The notes beneath the pieces were generated by a model. That model searched no databases. It saw only the letters and a list, made by a program, of their open reading frames with translations, and was not told the origin of the DNA. From positions 26,138,646-26,202,645 of the forward strand of contig CM040743.1 of NCBI GenBank assembly GCA_022829145.1: a DNA stretch of 64,000 nucleotides, in the 5' to 3' direction. Below, piece after piece: positions 53,201-61,200 of the stretch; position 1 is the stretch's first letter, and each line of letters begins with the position of its first letter. Made by a program: the position numbers and the translations under genes. Source of the DNA: Albula goreensis. Lineage: Eukaryota > Chordata > Actinopteri > Albuliformes > Albulidae.

Positions 53201-56200
53201 AAGAAAATAAATGATGTAATAATGCATGTTTATTCTGTATTTTAATGCTTAATACACATACCAATTTCTGAACAGGCGTGTTTCTACATTTAACAGATTT
53301 TGAATGACACAGCTGATGATCTCAGAAATGTTTTGTAAGTTTTATGTTTGAGGGCATCAGATTTAGACATAGAGATATGTAATTACCAATAGATGGAGGA
53401 TTTGCAAAAAAAACAGTAATAGTCCTGTAAATAACAATCAAAACTAAAACAACATTACAGTAATGACATGGAAAAATTGAATATCATTTGAATAAAATTT
53501 GAATATTATTATGTATTAAATTACACACTGTGACAACAAGTATATATTCATTGAAGACCCAGATTTAATGTGTCATACAGTGATTTTCCATTTACATAAA
53601 CTCATTTTTACAGATTGGAGACTAAGGTACAATTCCCATGTTTTTTGTTATTAATGACATCTATGTAAATATATGTTAAACAGTGTACAGATTTTGTGTC
53701 ACTGAGTATCTCTGTTTAAACTGATGTTCATAAATAAGAAATTAATTCTATTTATAAAATAGCAATAATAATAAACTTTATTTATGTAGCACATTTCCAA
53801 CACATAGTGTCATTCAATACACTTTACAGAAAGATGAAAGAAATAAAAACATACAAGTAAAATTTAAGTAAAATGTTTCCTATGGAAAAGCACATTTGTA
53901 GAAGTAGGTCTTCAGATTTCTCTTAAAGATATCCACTGAATTAGATGCTCTCAGATCCATAGGAGGCTTGTTCCACAGTCTAGAGGGGCACAGGAACTAA
54001 AAGTAGCCACTCCATAAGTTTTAGTCCTAGATTGAGGGATGAATAGTCGGACCTTAAACTCAATTCTAAAATCAATGGGCCGCCAGTGTAATGATTTCAA
54101 AATGTGCAAATTTCCTGGCTTTTGTTAGTTGACAGCTGCATTTTGAACTAGTTGTAATTTATTAATGACTTTGGCAGGAAGGCCAGTCAGTAAGGCATTA
54201 CAATAATCTTGGCGACTAGTTATGAATGCATGCATCAATCTTTCAGTGTCTTCTTGTGAGATGACGGGCCTAACTTTGGCAATATTCCTCACATGGTAAA
54301 ATGGTATATTGACCACAAAATCTCTTTTTTGTTTTGGTTCAAACACTGTAAAAAAGTATGAGCCATCCATATATCTGTGTCAGAAATACAGTTAACAAGA
54401 CAGTCAATGGGATGAGGATCATTAGGCAAGAAAGATACAAATAACTGGGCATCGTCCGCATAACAGTGAAAATTTATGTCGTGTTTGCGGATGATAGTCC
54501 CTAATGGGAGCATATAAAGACTAAAGAGGTTGGGACCTAAAACTGAACCCTGGGACACACCACAGGTAATACTGACTTTCTGTGAGGAGAAATCATGAAG
54601 GGCGACATAGTATTCACAACCTATTAAATAAGTTCTGAACCAGCTTAGAACTGTGTCTGAAAGACCTACCCATTTTCATGCCTGGAAATAAGGACATCAT
54701 GGTCCACTATATCAAATACAACACTAAAGTCGAGAAGTACCAAGACAGAAAGATTTCTTTTATCGAAGTCAACTCTGATGTTGTTTACAACTTTAATTAG
54801 GGCTGTCTCTGTACTGTGTTTTGCACAGAACCCAGACTGGAATTTTTCAAGAATTGAATTATTGGTTAAATAGTCTGACAGTTGCAGGAAGACTTGCTTT
54901 TCATGAATTTTACTCAGAAACATCCGATTGGAGATGGGCCTGAAATTATTGAGACTGGAGGGATCAAGGGTGCTCTTTTTAAGAAGGGGCTTAACTATGG
55001 CATTCTTAAATGTGGATGGAAAATTTCCAGTCTGCAGGGAGTGGTTGACAATATTCAGCAGTTCTCTAGTAAGGCAAGTATAGAATTTCTTGAAAAGAAC
55101 TGGTTGGGATGGGATAAAGGCCACAGGTGGATGGTGTGAGACTCTTTACTACATTGTTTAACAAAGTGTCATCAATGAGGTTAAAAAGGCAAAAGAGCTC
55201 TTGGGAGGTGAGACAGGGTCAATTTCAGAAAAATTACGGTTTTGTCAAGAGGAAATATCCAACCTTATATTTGCAATCTTGTCTCTGGAAAAGGCTGCAG
55301 ATTCATCACATTTGGCTGTGGAGGGTTAATCATTATGCACTGCAAGAGAAGGATTTATTATTCAATCAACTGTCGAAAATAAAATGTGGGGATTGTCTTT
55401 GTTGTTGGAGATCACATTGGAAAAATATGCAGTTTTGATACATTCATTATAATTTGAGGTTTTCCTTTAAAATAACAAAATGAATTTGTAGTTTTGTTTT
55501 CCTCCTCTAAAGATTCTGCCCTCGAAAAATTCCTTGAAGAATGACTGTCTCTTCATTTTTTTCAGGGAGACCTGAGCTTATTTGAAACTTTTTTGCTTTA
55601 TGAAGAGCGACATGGTCAATGTTTGCTCTTAATCTCTTGCAAAAGCAGTCAGCAAGGTTGTTGCAGGAGTGCAAGCAAGGGGATGGGAAATTGTTAAAAA
55701 CTCATAAAACTGTCAGCAGCATCACAGTCAAGGTAGTGTTTCTTAATGGTAACCTCAGTATGATTAGCCTCAGTGCATAATAAAATAGCAAAAAATACAC
55801 AAAAATGATCAGAAATAGTAAAATCAAAACAGATGTGATATCATTGGAAAGTCCCAGAGTTATAACAAGATCAGGAATGTGTCCCTGCTTGTGAGTGGGT
55901 TCATTTAAGTGCTGCATAAAGTCCAAAGAAATAAACAGGTTGCTGAAGTCCAAAACTCTAGTATCTGTTGCATTGCTAACATGCAGGTTGAAGTCACCCA
56001 CAACAATGATCCTGCTGTTGTCTAAATGAATAATTGACAGTACTTCAGCAAATTCATCAAAAAATATTACATTGTGCTTAGGGGGCCAATAAACTATGAC
56101 AACCAATGCTCAACTGCTCTTTTTCATACTGAAAACATTGGCTATGTACTGCACAGTTATCAGAACAGCTGGCTAAAATTGATTGAGTGACAGTATTGAT

Positions 56201-58210
56201 AGAAAAAGTGGCTGTGGGGATGGCAATTAGATTATTGTACTTGACATGAGGTAGCATGTTTAAAGCACTGAAATACTGAGGTCCAAAACCAGAAGAATGG
56301 ACAATTTTTACAGCGGAACCAAAAATGGAAGGATTTGGACCAAATGAGCGCTGTTTGTTGACGGACAGGACAAGTAGAGAGTAACAAACTGTGTTGCAAG
56401 CTTGCAGACAACATTCTCGCACCCAGTGAATTTGGGTGAAGGCTGTCCTTTGCAAAGCAATTCTTACATTCCCAAAATAGAGTAAAAGTTATCTAGAAAT
56501 TCCACGTTGTATGTACCGCAGGTGGAGGACAGACAGGTGCATAGACTCAGTAGTCTGCTGAAACGCCCAATCCCACAGCCTAGCGTGGGAGTAGGGCCGG
56601 AAATAAGGACATGTTTTACATTGGGCAGTTTGAGTGTATTCAGTAAGTGGATAAAGTCCTTTTTTAGACTCTCTGATTCTAGTCTGCTGAAACGCCCAAT
56701 CCCACGGCCTAGCGTGGGAATAGGGCTGGAAGTAAGGACATGTTTTTTTATTGGGCAGTTTGAGAGTATTCAGTAAGTGGATCAAGTCCTTTTTTAGACT
56801 CTGATTCTCGTTGGGGGTTCCAATGTGGACGACAACCCTAATAAAGTCCAGGCGATTTTTTTTAAATGACAGGGATTTTCTCTGCGACATGGAGGATTCT
56901 AGCACCTGGGAAACAATAGGTTTTTGCTCTCGTTGCCCTGATGTACCTAATTATGGAGTCGCCAATGAGCAGAATTGATGGTGGAGCCTTGTGTTGGAAG
57001 GGGGCAGACGTTCTGCGACCGGGATGTTCAACAGGAGCAGGCAATGGACCCAGGGGACATGGGTCAGAATGAGTAGGATGGGAGGCAGTCGGCGGCAGCG
57101 GCAACCATGACGCACTGGCAGGGGGGCCAGGCAGAGAGGCGGAAAAACACTGCCGGGAAAGGATTTTAGTTGGCAGATGTAGGGGATTTGGAGTTTCCCT
57201 CATCATTTCTGCTTCAAATGAAAAATCTGGAATATATCAACAAGGTCAAAAAATAAAAGTACGCATTTGAGTGTGTTTTTAATTGAGGAGTCATTGTATC
57301 CTTCTCAGTGTTTAGCAGATGCAATATGATCTTGTTTTGTGTTGCATTTTGCTGCAATTCATAAGTTGTGATTCACAAGTATGGGTTAGGGAAATTCTAC
57401 TTTGGATACAACTCCATGTGTGAAATTGCTCATTTTATGCTCAACCGCTGCTCCACTTAAAAGGGTCCTTCCTAACTAGCTTCTTCACTTGCCTCACATT
57501 CCTGCCTATGTATCTTTCAAGTTGTTTCCATTGTTAATGGTTTTCCAATGGGTTCCCATTCCAAATCCCTAAAAAAATGTATACTTAGCTTAGATATAGG
57601 AAATCTTACTGTTGGTTTAATTGTTAGTAGCTCCAAAATAACAGTAGCCTGTTTAAACATACATTCAAAATGATATATGTCAAGATCAGTAGAAGATACA
57701 AAAAGAGACGGTAGTTATATATAGTTAGTGAATATGGACATCAAACATTTCATTCATTTGAGATTTCACTGTTAGAAACATTGTTACTAAGGTGATCCAT
57801 GCCTTTGATGCCCCATGTTACTATGTACTTCTCTGCTATCATGGGCTGGATGAAGGTCTGCACTGCATGATATCAATTTCAAGTCAATTGTAAGTCGCTT
57901 TGGATAAAAGCATCAGCTAAATGACTGTAATGTAATGCAATGTAAACAGGAGAATCCACATCTTATGTCTGTATAAGTGTAACAGTAAGCACACCTGTGA
58001 GATATGTGACCAAGCTGCACTCAAAGCTGGAAATAATGCTGTGGGGCTGCAGCCCAGGAAACTAAAATAGACTTTTATGGGATTGCTGTGGCAGGATGGG
58101 GTTGGTTCTCATTTCCTCTAGAAGATAAATCTAACCACAGGCATACTGACAGTTAGGATTTAGTGGACTTTTCTTCATTCTGCCACTTGCCCCACCAAAC
58201 ACACACTCAT

Positions 58211-58253
<43 letters not shown>

Positions 58254-61200
58254 AAATTTTCTAATGCACAACATATAAACACAAACACACCTCACGACTA
58301 TATCTCAAATCCTACCCACACATATACATATACATATCTTCTTTCCCACACCTACACACTGACTCTTTCTGATACATATACATTCACACACATACAATGT
58401 ACACTTATACAAAAAGAATAATTTTCATGATGGTAAGGAAAGCAACATCAGTTCATGTCTAATGTGCACATGGTTTTTGAAGTACTGCTCGAACCAAACC
58501 CAAAAGCAAAGTTCCTTTTAAAAGCAAAAACCACACCCAGGAGAGGCCTGGTGATCATTTGTTGTCTGTTATTTAGGCTTGGGTAGCCAATGGGAAGACA
58601 CAGAGCAGACAATGTAAGGTCGCTCAGACCAGGGCTCAATGTTTCAGAGTCTGGATACTGGTGGGTGGTAATCAGATGTAACCCTCTCTGACCAGGGCCT
58701 CCAGGTGAAGGGCGGACCGGGAGTCAGGGATCACCAGGTAGACCGGGCAACCCAGGCAATGCAGGACGGCCAGGTATCCCTGGCCCTACCGGCCCTGCTG
58801 GCCCTCCAGGGTACTGTGACCAGAACTCCTGTATAGGCTTCAATGCCGGAGGTAACGACCCCTCTCTCCACCATGATCCATGATCTTGACCTCTCCACCA
58901 GGACTTGTTAATATATTTGAAAGAGGAAACTTCTTCATAATTCCGTGCGTGTTATGAATTTTCAACCAAGAGTTCAATCAAAACTTTTCCCTGCCTGCTA
59001 ATCACAAAGCTGGCAAACATGCTTGTTCAAAACAAAAAGCAGTCTTTGGATTATCAATAGCACTGCAGATTTGATTGAATCTGGTTGCTTGCATCTTTGG
59101 TCACTGTGCTATTAACAATGCAATACATTGTTTCATGTGTCTGTGCAATTGTGAAAATTGTGTGATGCCACTCACTGTATTTTAACATGCATCACTAACA
59201 GTAGTCACAGTGGATGTGTGAAGAATTGAAACAGCATTGTCTTTATATTCTTTAAACGAGGATTTAATCACCTGAAAAATGTTTCACTGCATAGCTATAG
59301 TGTCAGATAAGAGAGACTTATCAAGATAATTGGGATATTCTCATGTCATAGCTGTCATTGGTTTAATTCCAAAGCTGGTGATATTTTGAAGATCTAAAGA
59401 AGGTTGTCTGGCCAAACTCTGACCTACTGATGAAATAGTCCTTTCCCAGGCTCTGCTGAATGATCAAAGAAAATAGGTCACATTTTTACTCACCTATTAT
59501 GTTTTTAAATAAAGTAACAGTATTAATGTAGTTTATTATTATTTCCCAGAATTCTTACATTGGTATTTCCCTACAAGATACTTTTAACAAACATAAGAAA
59601 TGTGGAAAAAGGTTTTAATTGATCTCTTTCAAACATTTGAAAGGCAATGAAACTTCCAATTGGAGAAACTTTCAAATTTGTAAAGCCCTATTTTACTTAA
59701 ACAATGCAGTCATGCAAGATGCAAGGCATTAGTGAGGATTAAGTTAACACTGGTCCTTAACTTTGACCTACAAATTAATGCATGCTTTTGTTTTTGCTCA
59801 CAATAGTTACTTTGACAAGATTTTGAAAGTCACCAAATTGATAAAAACTCTTACATTTGTGTCGAAGATCAGGACAAATGTCAATGGAATCAAATAAATA
59901 GTTTTTATACATTGACTGTGCTTACACTGTGTCTACTGTCATGAAAGGCATCTTAAAATACAAAGATACAGAAATCTGTTTTGAAGCATAGTTTTTCAAT
60001 CTGCCTCACTCCTCAAATTTGCTTCAGTACATCCTAGTTTATCATATATTTGAATGACCTCCTCAACCTGTTAATATAAAGATATTGGCAATTAGATTAG
60101 TGATGTCTTGAAACTGATTATTCAGGGATCTGCAATTAATTTGTCTTCAGACAACTGGATACATTTAAACATATCTGCAGATCACTTTGATATCTCAAAA
60201 TGCCTACAAGATGCAAGTATTTATATACATGTTGACAATCAGGTTGTTCAGACTAAAAAGACTAAGAATGATTCATAATTATACATGTCCCTGCCAGGAA
60301 ATGTTCTTGCGCAGACATCCATGTGAAAAAAAGTTTGCCCATTGTAGATGTCTGGGGTAAATTGTTTCAAAGGGATTGTTCTGTATCCTTAAGATAATAG
60401 TGTGTAAGTGTGGCTTAGAGGCACTGAGCGAACCCGCATGTGTGCATGAGGATTCCATTGTGTGAATGCCCAGACACTGCTCTCTGTGGCTTTGTGCACT
60501 CCCAGAGTAACAAGCTCCTAGCGTTGTCTGCTGTTATCACCCATTTCCCTCAGAGAAAGAGCGATAAACATGAGCACAATGCTGGAAAGGCCTGTGGTAT
60601 TTTTCATTGCAAATGGCGAAAGAGTAAGTCGTACTTTATGTGATGTGCAGCATGTCGGTACAATTTTTGTCTGCCTGACTGACAATGTGCTTTGTGTCTC
60701 TCTGTCTCTTTGTCTTGGCCCATCTTCCTGCCTTACTAACTCTTAACCTGAAGCCCAACAGCCATATCGCAATGACTACTGAGAAACTTTCCCCCTCTGC
60801 CAGCCGCACACACATGCACAGATCAGACGAGGACCCATGTGTCGTAGCCCTCATCACGTAACATCTTTAGCTGCTGAGAGGCAGCCGCTACCTGAACCAG
60901 TCATAGTTCACACCCCCAAATCCCATGCGGCACTCGCTAACTTCCACCTTCGCCCGCCAACACACATTCCACCACCCCTGTTTAATCTGAGCTAGCCCTT
61001 CTCTTCACACACTGAAATAGTTTGTCACTTTCTGTGAAGGGTCCTCACCCTGATTGGTGCAGAGGTTTTCCAGTTCAAAGCTGTTCTATTATTGAAAAAA
61101 CCTTTGACCACAATATCAATTGCTGTGTGCGATGATTAATCCCATGCCCAGATAGACTGACCCGCCTAGCACCCTGCGAGTATAATGCCTCTCACCTTTC

